In this document: in pieces, positions 8,788-17,713 of the stretch
Layout of the letters: the number at the start of each line of letters is the position of its first letter
Position numbering within the stretch: the stretch's first letter is position 1
Origin: Desulfobulbaceae bacterium
Lineage (GTDB): Bacteria > Desulfobacterota > Desulfobulbia > Desulfobulbales > SURF-16
Assembly: GCA_020444175.1 (NCBI GenBank)
Contig: JAHLLM010000024.1
Coordinates: forward strand, 1-64,000
Length of the DNA stretch: 64,000 bases
Direction of reading: 5' to 3'
The notes under the pieces: generated by a model
Told to the model about the DNA's origin: nothing
The model's database searches: none
What the model saw: the letters and a program-made list of their open reading frames with translations, nothing else
Made by a program: the position numbers and the translations under genes

Positions 8788-8815
8788 TCCGGACCTTTAA
8801 ATGATCATTTCCGGA
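8788..8815. promoter_or_regulatory. Candidate operator between copA and the copZ-like gene
   Basis: Two TCCGGA hexamers (8788-8793 and 8810-8815) flank the perfect 12-nt palindrome AAATGATCATTT (8799-8810). The nested symmetry lies in the divergent copper promoter region, about 45 nt before the copZ-like start, and is a reasonable repressor or activator site. It does not match the classical CopY box, so the regulator is unknown. Confidence 0.4.
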
Positions 8816-8861
8816 TTCATAATTATCTTCAGTGCTAAGATTAAAAATCAGGAGGGAACTT

Positions 8862-9062
8862 ATGGCAACTATTAAAATTACCGGCATGCGATGCGGACAT
8901 TGTTCCGGGGCTGTTACAAAAGCTCTGGAAGAAATCGATGGAATCAGCGATGTATCTGTTGACCTTGAAAAAGGTCAGGCAAGTTACTCGGAAACAGGTA
9001 CGGTTTCCCTGGCAACCATTAAAGACGCCATCAGTAAAATTGGCTTTGAGGTCGTTGAATAA
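8862..9062 (+). CDS. copZ: Heavy-metal-associated domain protein, CopZ-like copper chaperone
   Basis: 66 aa, a single HMA domain. The metal site is GMRCGHC (CxxC) near the N-terminus, then the fold residues AVTKALEEIDGISDVSVDLEKGQASY and IKDAISKIGFEVVE. Chosen start: the ATG with GGAGGG 5-6 nt upstream; a longer in-frame start 30 nt upstream would add ten residues outside the domain. CopZ proteins deliver Cu(I) to CopA; the divergent copA 185 nt away supports that partner. Mercury-binding MerP-like function is possible but less likely beside CopA. Confidence 0.9.
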   Translation: MATIKITGMRCGHCSGAVTKALEEIDGISDVSVDLEKGQASYSETGTVSLATIKDAISKIGFEVVE

Positions 9063-9086
9063 AAGAAGACACACGTAACGGCACTC

Positions 9087-9134
9087 TGCTTAAGAAGGAG
9101 GAAAATGTCATTTCAAATCCTTGCTTCTTAAGCA
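9087..9134. terminator. Inverted repeat after the copZ-like gene
   Basis: TGCTTAAGAAG (9087-9097) and CTTCTTAAGCA (9124-9134) are perfectly complementary, 25 nt after the stop codon. No clear T-run follows, so it is a terminator or mRNA-end hairpin only by position. The remaining bases up to 9337 hold nothing else I can support. Confidence 0.4.
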
Positions 9135-9337
9135 CGACCATGTCTGTTGAAAACTACGGCACCACCCTGCCAAACCCTATGAGTTTACGTGTTTTTTTTG
9201 TTTCTCCGGATCCATTTTCTCTGTTTAATTTTCTTGCCCCACAGAGTATAGTTTGTATGCACTGAAAATAAAATGCTCACTATCCATTATGAATAAATGT
9301 TATCCGACCACCATATAGATGCACTGCAAACTCTTAG

Positions 9338-10147
9338 ATGAATAAGCTGTTTAACAAAATATTTACTCTCCTTCTCCTGTTGATAGCAGTGTTGGCACCT
9401 ATTCGTTCGTTCTGCTCTCCACGCCAGTTTGATCTTTATTATTTTAATCCAGACTCCATACAATCAAATTTTTCACTATTAAACCGTGAAATTGACGTAT
9501 TCTACAAGCAGGCAGGCCTTACCGGACGCTTTCAGGCTTTTACCCAGAAAGTTGATTTCGACCGCATGGTCAAGGAAAAACAACCTTCCCTGGTCTTTAT
9601 ACCAGCCTGGTATTATCAGCAATATGGCAACTCTCTTGAACTGATTCCACTACTCGTGCCGTTGCACAACGGCAAACCGACGTATACCAAGGTACTTCTC
9701 ATGCGTCGTTCAGCATCCTTTTCCTCAAAGGATCTGGCTGGTCGGACGGTGGCCATGACTTCCATGGGACCCAATACAGAAAAAATGCTTACCTCACAGT
9801 TTTTTAAGGATTATGGCCTCGATTTTTCCGCAAGTAATATAATAACAACTCCTAAAGATGCAGATGCCCTTTTTGCCCTTGCCCTGGGGCAGGTTGATGC
9901 GGCCCTTGTGGGACAGGCCACCCTTGCTGCCGTGGCACACGCAAATCAACGCATTTCCGGTGTCGTAAAAGAACTGATTGCCTCATCTCCGGTTCCCATG
10001 CCCCTGCTCTGCGCAGTAAACGGAAATCTGAATGAAAGTGAAATAAATAAACTGAAACAGGTATTTATGGATGGAGGGAAACAGTCCTCTCTTCCGGCAT
10101 TTATGGAAATGCTGCAAATTAACGGTTGGCAAAATGCTCAAAAATAA
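9338..10147 (+). CDS. PhnD-like periplasmic substrate-binding protein (copy 1)
   Basis: 269 aa with an N-terminal signal segment (about 1-26, LLLLLIAVLAPIRSFCS). The body follows the PhnD/SBP type II layout: FDLYYFNPDS near the start, YTKVLLMRRSASFSSKDLAGRTVAMTSMG and LALGQVDAALVGQATL, where a phosphonate/phosphite-type binding protein places its hinge and DAA motifs. No permease or ATPase of an ABC transporter lies nearby, so import is unlikely to be its only job. A paralogous gene lies at 22929-23744 on the other strand, again followed by an ABC_sub_bind gene. The ligand is unknown. Confidence 0.8.
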   Translation: MNKLFNKIFTLLLLLIAVLAPIRSFCSPRQFDLYYFNPDSIQSNFSLLNREIDVFYKQAGLTGRFQAFTQKVDFDRMVKEKQPSLVFIPAWYYQQYGNSLELIPLLVPLHNGKPTYTKVLLMRRSASFSSKDLAGRTVAMTSMGPNTEKMLTSQFFKDYGLDFSASNIITTPKDADALFALALGQVDAALVGQATLAAVAHANQRISGVVKELIASSPVPMPLLCAVNGNLNESEINKLKQVFMDGGKQSSLPAFMEMLQINGWQNAQK

Positions 10148-11075
10148 GCTTGCACATATACTCTTCCTGCTGCTCATGTTATTGCCGACTGGAGCTCATG
10201 GACGCAACAACAATGACTGGATTGCCGTGCTGCTCAGTGACAGCGATCCTGTTTACGTAAGCCAGACTCTTGTTTTTGCCGACAGTGTTGACATGGAGGT
10301 GCGAACGTTTAATTTACATGGCGATATTCAAAAAGATCCTACCCTCAAAGAAAGACTTCTGGCCGACCACCCATCCCTCATCTTTGCCCTGGGGGCAAAA
10401 GCAGCCTTTACTGCTAAACTCTGGACGCGAAACCGCCAGGACATACCGGTTCTTTTTGCCATGGTAATCAACTGGCAGCAATACCACCTGCTTGAAGGAC
10501 AAACCAATCTTGCCGGAATAAGCTCCGAGGTAAATCCAGGCAATCAATTCCTCAGCCTCAGTATGCTTATTCCGGGGATCAACAAAGTCGGAGTAATAGT
10601 CGGGAAGGATTTTTCCGCCCATATTATAGACCAGGCAAGTCAGGCTGCAACCATGCTGGGGATTGAACTTATTGTACGGCGTATCGATTCAAGTCCGGAT
10701 TATCAACGCACCTACAGAGAACTGGCTGGACAGGTTGACAGCATCTGGGTTCTCAATGATCCCCTGACTTATACGATTGATAATCTGGATTGGCTTGAAG
10801 AGAGATGTATCAAGGACAAACAGGTCTGTTTCGGTCAGAGACGTAATCTTGCAGAACTTGGTTTTATGCTGTCGGTACAGGCAGACATGGGAAATATTGC
10901 CGCCCAGGCTGCCTCCATGGCTATAAATATCATTCAGCGCGGCCAACGCCCCGCAGATATCGGTATCATGGAACCACTTGGCGTAAAAATATCTGTTAAT
11001 CGGAGTACTGCTGAAAGCCTTGGTATCGAACTGAGCTCAGAGGCCTTGGCCCTGGCCACCGAAGTACTGGATTAA
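10134..11075 (+). CDS. ABC_sub_bind-family periplasmic binding protein (copy 1)
   Basis: 313 aa from the ATG that overlaps the end of the preceding gene by 14 nt, a typical translational-coupling arrangement; longer starts lie inside that gene. Signal peptide about 1-24 (LAHILFLLLMLLPTGAHG). The family (PF04392-like, TrpX/YtrF-type) is recognisable from IAVLLSDSDPVY, LIFALGAKAAFTAKLW, VLFAMVINW, IPGINKVGVIVGKDF, SIWVLNDPLTYT and IGIMEPLGVKISVNRSTAESLGIELS. A paralogue sits at 22004-22954. With the PhnD-like protein and the TonB receptors next door it looks like part of an envelope uptake or sensing module. Confidence 0.85.
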   Translation: MLKNKLAHILFLLLMLLPTGAHGRNNNDWIAVLLSDSDPVYVSQTLVFADSVDMEVRTFNLHGDIQKDPTLKERLLADHPSLIFALGAKAAFTAKLWTRNRQDIPVLFAMVINWQQYHLLEGQTNLAGISSEVNPGNQFLSLSMLIPGINKVGVIVGKDFSAHIIDQASQAATMLGIELIVRRIDSSPDYQRTYRELAGQVDSIWVLNDPLTYTIDNLDWLEERCIKDKQVCFGQRRNLAELGFMLSVQADMGNIAAQAASMAINIIQRGQRPADIGIMEPLGVKISVNRSTAESLGIELSSEALALATEVLD

Positions 11076-11611
11076 TTTTTAATATTTGTATGGCGAATCC
11101 GCCAAAGCCTATCACACAAAAGTGTCTTTTGTTCAACATGAAATATTCTCTAATCACCTGATATGTAAAGATATCATTTGTAATCATATCCACCTCAAAA
11201 TACATCTTGATTTTTAAATATTTCGTCACATATAATTAGTAAAGAGATAATCTCATTGTTTGCGGATATAAATCAGCTTGAACTTTGCAACATTTTTATT
11301 ACAACTTTTCTAATTTATTACATTTTTTTTGCCACACAGTGCCCAGCACAAATGAGAAGATAAGAACTAAAGTACAATTCTGCATAACAAATTACTCCAC
11401 TCGCTTGCAAGATATATAGATCAACGAGGACAACCTAACACACAGATTGCCATTTGTTTTTTGAGTTTATATAGATAAAACCGGAAGTTTGCTTGAGCAT
11501 TTTTCTCCGTATCTGCCCTGTTTTGCTTAATTTATTATCGAAACAACAGTAGCTCTAACCAGCCCAGGTAATTGATAATATAAATGTAATTTGAAAAATA
11601 AGGCTAACAAC
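11076..11611. other. Intergenic region upstream of the first TonB receptor
   Basis: About 535 AT-rich bases. Near the left end are two small hairpins: TGGCG-AATC-CGCCA (11091-11104) and ACAAAAG-TGT-CTTTTGT (11116-11132), which may end the preceding transcript. The rest should contain the promoter of the receptor, but I cannot place -35/-10 boxes with confidence. No ORF is supportable. Confidence 0.5.
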
Positions 11612-13711
11612 ATGACAAAACACTATCTGGCAGCACTGGCAACCCTGACTTTACTCTCTCCGCACTCTCTGCAGGCCATGGATGAAAACCAGGAGGAGAT
11701 CAGCGCCTTTGAGGAAATGTTCCCGGCTGATCAACCTTCTGAAGAGGATTTCTACCGGCAGGACCGATTGTTGCTCACTGCAACCGGCTCCTTGAAGCCT
11801 GTACGTCTGGCACCCTCGGTGGCAACTGTCGTCACCAAGGAAGACATTGAAGCTATTGGCGCCACAAGCCTGGATGAAATTTTAGAAACAGTTCCGGGTT
11901 TGCACGTGGTGCCATCCGGCAGTATTTGGTTCAGCTCCATCTGGTCGATTCGCGGTGTCCATACCAGTGTCAATCCCCAGGTACTGCTGCTGATTAATGG
12001 CGTCCCTTATTCAATGAATTATACTGGGAATCGTGGGAATAATTACCGGATGCCGGTGGCCATGATCTCCCGGGTGGAGGTAATCCGCGGTCCGGGTTCC
12101 GCCCTGCATGGCGCCGACGCCTACAGTGGGGTAATCAACGTCATTACCAAGGATAATTTTGAAATAGACGGCACGGAAATAGGCTTTCGGGCCGGTTCTT
12201 TCAGCTCCCTAGACGGTTGGCTGCAGCATGGTGGCCAGTACCGTGGTTGGGATGTGGCCATGGGACTGGAGTGGAAGAAGAGTGATGGAGATGATGACCG
12301 CATCGTTGACCAGGATCGTCTCCATGCCGTCGGCGCAGCAGCACTTTCCAATGCCCCGGGACCGCTGGATACCCAGTATGAGACAGTGGATGGAAACCTT
12401 GAGTTGCGTAAGGAAGATTGGGATTTGCATCTCTATGGCTCTTTGCAGGAGACTGCCACTGGGCCAGGGGGAGCCCAGGCCATAACCTATGGCAACGATA
12501 AGGACATTAAATCTCTGCTGGCTGATCTTACCTATCGAAACGATCATTTGCTCACCGATTGGGATCTGAGCTGTCGACTCTATTATTCTTATTTAGAAAA
12601 TGATGCTTATATCCAGTTTTTCCCACCCGCTTATCGAAACATGTTGGGCAATCCGATCTCCCTCTCAAAAGATGGCGGTGCCGAGCTTGTGGCCATCTAC
12701 GATGGATTCAGCGGACATAAGCTCCGTCTGGGGGCAGGCTGGAAGAACTACGAATATGAACCGGACCAGTACAAAAACTTCGGCCCCGCAGCAGCAGCCG
12801 ACCCGTTTGGTCAAATGGTTCATGTCACTGATTCGGATTATATCTTTAACAGCGACGCAAACCGTCATCTCTTCTATGGTCTGATCCAGGATGAATGGGC
12901 CTTGGCGCGAGGTTGGGAACTCACCGCCGGCGTGCGCTATGATGAGTACAGCGACTTTGGCTCCACGGTTAATCCCAGGGCGGCCCTGGTCTGGGAGACA
13001 CGCTACGACCTCATCACCAAACTGCTTTATGGCCGGGCCTTTCGCGCTCCGTCTTTTTCCGAGCAGTACGTGAAGAATAATCCTGTGGCTATCGGCAATC
13101 CCGATCTTACAGCGGAAGAAATTGAGACCATTGAGCTGGCCTTTGATTATCAGCCAACAGTGGATGTGCGGCTCAAACTGAATCTTTTCCACTATGAAGC
13201 GGATGACTTGATCGACTATACTGGTTCTACCTTTCCACAGATTGCCAACAACTACGCTAAGCAGGAAGGTGACGGAGTCGAGATCGAACTGGATTGGCAA
13301 CTGCATGAACAGCTGCGACTCCTCTCAAATTTTGCCTACCAGCGTTCTGAGAACAAAACAGAAGATACTGTAGTGCATGATGCCCCGGAAATACAGTTTT
13401 ATCTCAACCCCCACTGGGATTTCACCACGGACTGGTCCCTGGATGGTCAATACTATTGGATTGCTGACAGACACCGTGAAGATGGTGATCCCCGCGATGA
13501 CATTGACGATTACGACCTGGTGAACCTCACTCTCAAACGAAAAAATATCGACGACCATATGGACGTGGCCTTTTCCATACGAAATCTCTTTGATGAAGAT
13601 GCACGGGAACCAAGCCCCTATGACTCAGCATCACCGGCCGGGGCATATATTCCCCATGATTACCCCATGGAAAGCCGTGCCATCTGGGCGGAGGTCAGAG
13701 TGCGTTTTTAA
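11612..13711 (+). CDS. TonB-dependent outer-membrane receptor (copy 1)
   Basis: 699 aa from the ATG (an upstream TTG would add seven residues). Signal peptide about 1-22. After an acidic linker there is a TonB-box-like stretch (DRLLLTATG), then the plug domain: SVATVVTKEDIEAIGATSLDEILETVPGLHV, IRGV, LLLINGVPY and VEVIRGPGSALHGADAYSGVINVITK. The rest is a 22-strand type barrel ending in the terminal Phe signature AEVRVRF. Ligand unknown; typical cargo are siderophores, cobalamin, metals or glycans. It is nearly a duplicate of the next gene, and both lie beside periplasmic binding proteins. Confidence 0.93.
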   Translation: MTKHYLAALATLTLLSPHSLQAMDENQEEISAFEEMFPADQPSEEDFYRQDRLLLTATGSLKPVRLAPSVATVVTKEDIEAIGATSLDEILETVPGLHVVPSGSIWFSSIWSIRGVHTSVNPQVLLLINGVPYSMNYTGNRGNNYRMPVAMISRVEVIRGPGSALHGADAYSGVINVITKDNFEIDGTEIGFRAGSFSSLDGWLQHGGQYRGWDVAMGLEWKKSDGDDDRIVDQDRLHAVGAAALSNAPGPLDTQYETVDGNLELRKEDWDLHLYGSLQETATGPGGAQAITYGNDKDIKSLLADLTYRNDHLLTDWDLSCRLYYSYLENDAYIQFFPPAYRNMLGNPISLSKDGGAELVAIYDGFSGHKLRLGAGWKNYEYEPDQYKNFGPAAAADPFGQMVHVTDSDYIFNSDANRHLFYGLIQDEWALARGWELTAGVRYDEYSDFGSTVNPRAALVWETRYDLITKLLYGRAFRAPSFSEQYVKNNPVAIGNPDLTAEEIETIELAFDYQPTVDVRLKLNLFHYEADDLIDYTGSTFPQIANNYAKQEGDGVEIELDWQLHEQLRLLSNFAYQRSENKTEDTVVHDAPEIQFYLNPHWDFTTDWSLDGQYYWIADRHREDGDPRDDIDDYDLVNLTLKRKNIDDHMDVAFSIRNLFDEDAREPSPYDSASPAGAYIPHDYPMESRAIWAEVRVRF

Positions 13712-13762
13712 AACTCCTGCTTTACAAAAAAAACTTTTTGAGAAAACATTCTGCAACATTTT

Positions 13763-13792
13763 TTGACAAATGGTCAATTTAGGACGCATAAT
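13763..13792 (+). promoter_or_regulatory. Probable sigma-70 promoter of the second TonB receptor
   Basis: TTGACA at 13763-13768 and CATAAT at 13787-13792 are separated by 18 nt, about 48 nt before the start codon. The -35 box is part of an inverted repeat TTGAC-AAATG-GTCAA (13763-13777), which could be an operator. No similar arrangement is evident before copy 1. Confidence 0.55.
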
Positions 13793-13840
13793 AGACAGAT
13801 ATTATTTCATTTCTAAATTTTTTTTTCTGGAGTGATAAAA

Positions 13841-15937
13841 TTGAAAAAATATTATTGGGCAACATTTTTGGCTCTAGCAGTGACATTTCCACTCAATCTC
13901 CAGGCAGCCGATACGGATGATACTGATGTGGCAGCCTTTGAAAAGATGTTTGGCCAGGGTCCGCAGGAGGATGATATGATGCGGGCTGACCAGTTGCTGG
14001 TCAGCGCCACCGGCAGCCTGAAGCCCCTGCGTCTGGCTCCCTCGGTGGCAACAGTCGTTACCAAGGAGGACATTAAGGCCATTGGAGCGACAAGCCTGGA
14101 TGAAATTTTAGAGACCGTACCGGGCCTGCATGTAGTGCCATCCGGGAACGGTTGGTTCAGCTCTATATGGTCGATTCGCGGTGTCCACACCAGCATTAAT
14201 CCCCAGGTTCTGCTGCTGATTAATGGCGTCCCTTATTCAATGAATTATACCGGGAATCGTGGTTTTGGTTACAGGATGCCGGTGTCCATGATTTCCCGGG
14301 TGGAGGTGATCCGCGGTCCCGGTTCCGCCCTGCATGGTGCCGATGCCTATAGCGGGGTTATCAACGTCATTACCAAGGATAACTTTGAGATAGACGGTAC
14401 GGAAATGGGATTCCGGAAGGGTTCTTTTGACACTTATGACGGCTGGCTGCAGCATGGTGGCCAGTACCGTGGCTGGGATGTGTCCATGGGGGTGGAGTGG
14501 ACCAAAAGCGATGGTGATGACGACCGCATCGTTGAGCAAGATTATCTCCATGCCATCGGTGCAGCAGCACTTTCCAATGCCCCAGGGCCTCTGGATACAT
14601 ATTATGAGACAGTGGATACCCATCTTGGCTTACGCAAGGGGGATTGGGATTTGCATCTTTATGGCATGTTGTCTGAAGCTGCCCTAGGCCCGGGTGGTGG
14701 CCAGGCAATTACCTATGGCAATGATAATGACGGAAAATCACTCCTTGTTGATCTTACCTATAGAAACGATCATTTGCTCACGGATTGGGATCTGAGCTGT
14801 CGACTCTATTATTCGTATATACATTATGATTCCTTTCTCCAATTCTTCCCAAGCGATTTCTTGAACATGTTGGGCAACCCGATCTATACTTCTGAAGATG
14901 GAGGGACTGAGTTTGTTGCCATCTATGACGGATTCAGAAGTCATAAACTTCGTTTGGGGATAGGCTGGAAAAACTATGAATTTGAGCCGGACCAGTACAA
15001 AAACTTCGGACCCGCAGCCGCTGCCGATCCCTTTGGAAGTATGGTCCACATTACGGATCAGGATCTGATCTACATCAGTGATGCCAATCGGCACGTGTTC
15101 TATGGCCTGATTCAGGACGAATGGGCCATGGTCCGAGGTTGGGAACTCACTGCCGGCGTGCGCTATGATGAGTACAGCGATTTTGGCTCCACGGTTAATC
15201 CCAGGGCTGCTCTGGTATGGGAGACGCGCTACGACCTCATTACCAAACTGCTTTATGGCCAGGCCTTTCGCGCTCCGTCTTTTTCCGAGCAGTACGTGAA
15301 AAATAACCCTGTGTCTATCGGCAATGCCGATCTTACAGCGGAAGAAATTGAGACCCTTGAGCTGGCCTTTGATTACCAGCCAACTGTTGATGTGCGGATC
15401 AAACTGAATCTTTTTCACTATGAAGCAGATGACTTGATCGACTATACAGGTTCTACCTTACCACAGATTGCCAACAACTACGCTGAGCAAAAAGGTAACG
15501 GCGTCGAGATCGAACTGGATTGGCAACTGCATGAAGACTTGAGACTGCGCTCAAATTTTGCCTACCAGCGCTCTGAGAATAAAACACTGGACAACGTGGT
15601 GCATGATGCTCCCGAGATGCAGTTTTATCTCAACCCTCACTGGGATTTCACCACTGACTGGTCCCTGGATGGTCAATACTACTGGATTGCTGACAGAAAC
15701 CGGGAAGACGCTGATCCCCGCGATGATATTGACGACTACAATCTGGTGAACCTCACGCTCAGACGGAATAACATCGCTGATCACGTTGAATGTGCCGTTT
15801 CCGTACGCAATATCTTTGATGAGGATGCACGGGAACCAAGCCCCTATGACTCAGCATCACCGGCAGGAGCTTACATACCGAATGACTACCCCATGGAAGG
15901 CAGGGGCATCTGGGCTGAGGTGAGAATACGTTTTTAA
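13841..15937 (+). CDS. TonB-dependent outer-membrane receptor (copy 2)
   Basis: 698 aa starting from TTG at 13841, chosen because GGAG lies 8 nt upstream; the in-frame GTG nine bases earlier overlaps that Shine-Dalgarno sequence. Signal peptide about 1-22 (WATFLALAVTFPLNLQA). Plug and barrel are colinear with copy 1, with long blocks of identical residues (for example around AFRAPSFSEQYVKNNPV). The differences concentrate in the mature N-terminus and in some extracellular-loop segments. It ends AEVRIRF. A tandem duplication with loop divergence suggests two related ligands or phage-escape variation (inference). Confidence 0.93.
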   Translation: MKKYYWATFLALAVTFPLNLQAADTDDTDVAAFEKMFGQGPQEDDMMRADQLLVSATGSLKPLRLAPSVATVVTKEDIKAIGATSLDEILETVPGLHVVPSGNGWFSSIWSIRGVHTSINPQVLLLINGVPYSMNYTGNRGFGYRMPVSMISRVEVIRGPGSALHGADAYSGVINVITKDNFEIDGTEMGFRKGSFDTYDGWLQHGGQYRGWDVSMGVEWTKSDGDDDRIVEQDYLHAIGAAALSNAPGPLDTYYETVDTHLGLRKGDWDLHLYGMLSEAALGPGGGQAITYGNDNDGKSLLVDLTYRNDHLLTDWDLSCRLYYSYIHYDSFLQFFPSDFLNMLGNPIYTSEDGGTEFVAIYDGFRSHKLRLGIGWKNYEFEPDQYKNFGPAAAADPFGSMVHITDQDLIYISDANRHVFYGLIQDEWAMVRGWELTAGVRYDEYSDFGSTVNPRAALVWETRYDLITKLLYGQAFRAPSFSEQYVKNNPVSIGNADLTAEEIETLELAFDYQPTVDVRIKLNLFHYEADDLIDYTGSTLPQIANNYAEQKGNGVEIELDWQLHEDLRLRSNFAYQRSENKTLDNVVHDAPEMQFYLNPHWDFTTDWSLDGQYYWIADRNREDADPRDDIDDYNLVNLTLRRNNIADHVECAVSVRNIFDEDAREPSPYDSASPAGAYIPNDYPMEGRGIWAEVRIRF

Positions 15938-15980
15938 TGAAAAATTACCCAGCCTGTCAAATAATAATATTGGAATACAA

Positions 15981-16802
15981 ATGAACCAAAAACAGCCGAT
16001 AGTACGCAAACGAGATGAACAGTTTGCCACCCGAACCGTTACTCGGATCTGGGATGAAGAACCAAGTGCTGAAAACCCTTACCTGGCCCGAAGTTGTCGC
16101 TGTCACGGCTACGACATCCTTGAATTGGCCCGAAAACGCTCATTTGTAGACGTGCTTTTTTTAATTTTCCAAGGCGAATTGCCAAGCCCGAACAAGGCAA
16201 AACTGCTTGAAACATTGATGATCATTACGATGAACCTTGGTCCCCGTCACCCGGGAACCAGAGCCGCCATGAACGCCGGAGTAGGCAAAACAAACACAGC
16301 CCATATTCTGCCTATCTCTCTGTCAGTTATCAGCGGCAGTCATCTGGGAGGAGAAGAGGTCGTGGAAGCAATGCATTTTCTTCGCAAAAAACGCAAATTT
16401 TCTCCCAGAGAGATTGCTGACGACTTACAGAACAGTCCACGTCCTTTGAAAGGTGATTGGCACATTGTTCCAGGTTTTGGTAGCCGATTTGGTGATATTG
16501 ATCCAATGCCGCAGCAAACCGCCTCTTTACTTCTTGACTTACAAGGTGACTGGAAAACACTGCAGTGGGGAGATGATTTTAGTAAAGCGATCAAACCACA
16601 TAATTTGGGTTGGCTCAGCACCGGTGTGACTGCCGCTGTTCTCTGCGATCTTGGATTTCATCCCAGGGCAGGTGCCGGAATTTTCCAAATTCTTTCTGCG
16701 CCGGGCCTCTTTGCCCACGGCTTGGAAATGGCCAATAAACCATTAACAGCTATGCCGTTTCTTGATGAGGAGCATTATATCATTGAAAAAAAAGATCCAT
16801 AG
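15981..16802 (+). CDS. Citrate-synthase-like protein, subunit A of a tandem pair
   Basis: 273 aa, much shorter than citrate synthase (370-430 aa). Recognisable blocks: CHGYDILELARKRSFVDVLFLIFQGELP (start of the large domain), SGSHLGGEEVVEAM (matching the GxLHGGA block, His present), VPGFGSRFGDIDP (matching PGFGHRVYxxxDPR, but the catalytic His is Ser) and FAHGLEMA near the end (matching AHxxE). The usual NVDF-type Asp block reads PHNLGWLSTG, so Asp is missing. Two of three catalytic residues are therefore absent by eye. It is followed, with overlap, by a second citrate-synthase-like gene; the two may form a heteromer. Activity cannot be inferred. Confidence 0.75.
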   Translation: MNQKQPIVRKRDEQFATRTVTRIWDEEPSAENPYLARSCRCHGYDILELARKRSFVDVLFLIFQGELPSPNKAKLLETLMIITMNLGPRHPGTRAAMNAGVGKTNTAHILPISLSVISGSHLGGEEVVEAMHFLRKKRKFSPREIADDLQNSPRPLKGDWHIVPGFGSRFGDIDPMPQQTASLLLDLQGDWKTLQWGDDFSKAIKPHNLGWLSTGVTAAVLCDLGFHPRAGAGIFQILSAPGLFAHGLEMANKPLTAMPFLDEEHYIIEKKDP

Positions 16803-17619
16803 AAGTGACTTTTCATTCTGGGATACGCATCGTGGTACTATCCACAGCACAATAGGCGGTTGGATTATTGGCGAGGCGGTTTACTGTCATGGATATGACA
16901 TGATGGAAGAGCTCATCGGCAAGGCCTCTTATTTTCAAGTGCTTGTTCTGAATATCACTGGACGTCTTCCTGAACGACGTTTGGCAGAATGTATAGAAGC
17001 AATTTTTCTCTGTGTCAGTTATCCTGATTCTCGAATCTGGTGCAACCAAATTGGCAGCTTAGGGGGGACGCTCCGTTCTTCTCCAGTGGCAGCCGCCTGT
17101 GCCGGAATTCTTGCTTCTGATTCCCGAATGTATGGGGCTGGTACGTTACTTGCCGGCATTGAGTTGACTAAAAATGTTGTAAAACTAAAACGAAGTGGAA
17201 TGACTGTGGAGGACATTATCAAAAGCTACCAGCGCACCCCTAAATCCCCTCCTGTTATGATAGGCTTTTCCCGTCCTATTGCCAGCGGTGACGAAAGAAT
17301 TGAGACCTTGGACCAGACAACCAAACAACTCGGCTTTGAAAGAGGCGAACATCTTGCCCTTGCCTATGAAATTCAAGAGATACTGCTACAGAAGACAGGT
17401 GAAGGAATGAACCTTCTCGGCTATATCGCTCCTTTTTTTTGTGATCAGGGTTTCACGCCCCAGGAGATTTATCGCCTTGTCAGTATAATGGTAAATTCCG
17501 GTGTACTTGCCTGCTATGCCGAGGCAGCCGACAATCCTCCTGAGTCCTTCTTCCCCCTCCACTGTAATGATATTGACTATCAGGGACCTGCGTCGAGGCC
17601 TGTACCCGACAAAGAATAA
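16783..17619 (+). CDS. Citrate-synthase-like protein, subunit B of a tandem pair
   Basis: 278 aa from TTG at 16783, chosen for the GAGGAG 10 nt upstream; an ATG at 16765 is the alternative. It overlaps the end of subunit A. Blocks: IGEAVYCHGYDMMEELIGKASYFQ and LNITGRLPE (as in the N-terminal half of citrate synthase), YGAGTLLAGIELTKNVVKLK at the GxxHGGA position (His replaced), IGFSRPIASGDERIETL at the PGFGH...DPR position (His replaced), and GMNLLGYIAPFFCDQGF at the Asp position. All three canonical catalytic residues are changed, so it may be a structural or substrate-binding partner, or have another chemistry. Confidence 0.7.
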   Translation: MKKKIHRSDFSFWDTHRGTIHSTIGGWIIGEAVYCHGYDMMEELIGKASYFQVLVLNITGRLPERRLAECIEAIFLCVSYPDSRIWCNQIGSLGGTLRSSPVAAACAGILASDSRMYGAGTLLAGIELTKNVVKLKRSGMTVEDIIKSYQRTPKSPPVMIGFSRPIASGDERIETLDQTTKQLGFERGEHLALAYEIQEILLQKTGEGMNLLGYIAPFFCDQGFTPQEIYRLVSIMVNSGVLACYAEAADNPPESFFPLHCNDIDYQGPASRPVPDKE

Positions 17620-17713
17620 CCATTTTCTTCAAGTCAAGAACAGCGAAAAAAATCACCACAGGCATCTATTCGATATCCCAGAAATATTTTTAGGCACAGA
17701 GGGATTAAAAATT

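Noticed and set aside
9087-9134. Small RNA gene
   Set aside because: Only one inverted repeat without promoter or conserved structure; reported as a hairpin only.
12665-15418. Long antisense ORFs within the two TonB receptors (213-226 codons)
   Set aside because: They are reverse frames of the receptors and occur in both copies because the DNA is duplicated.
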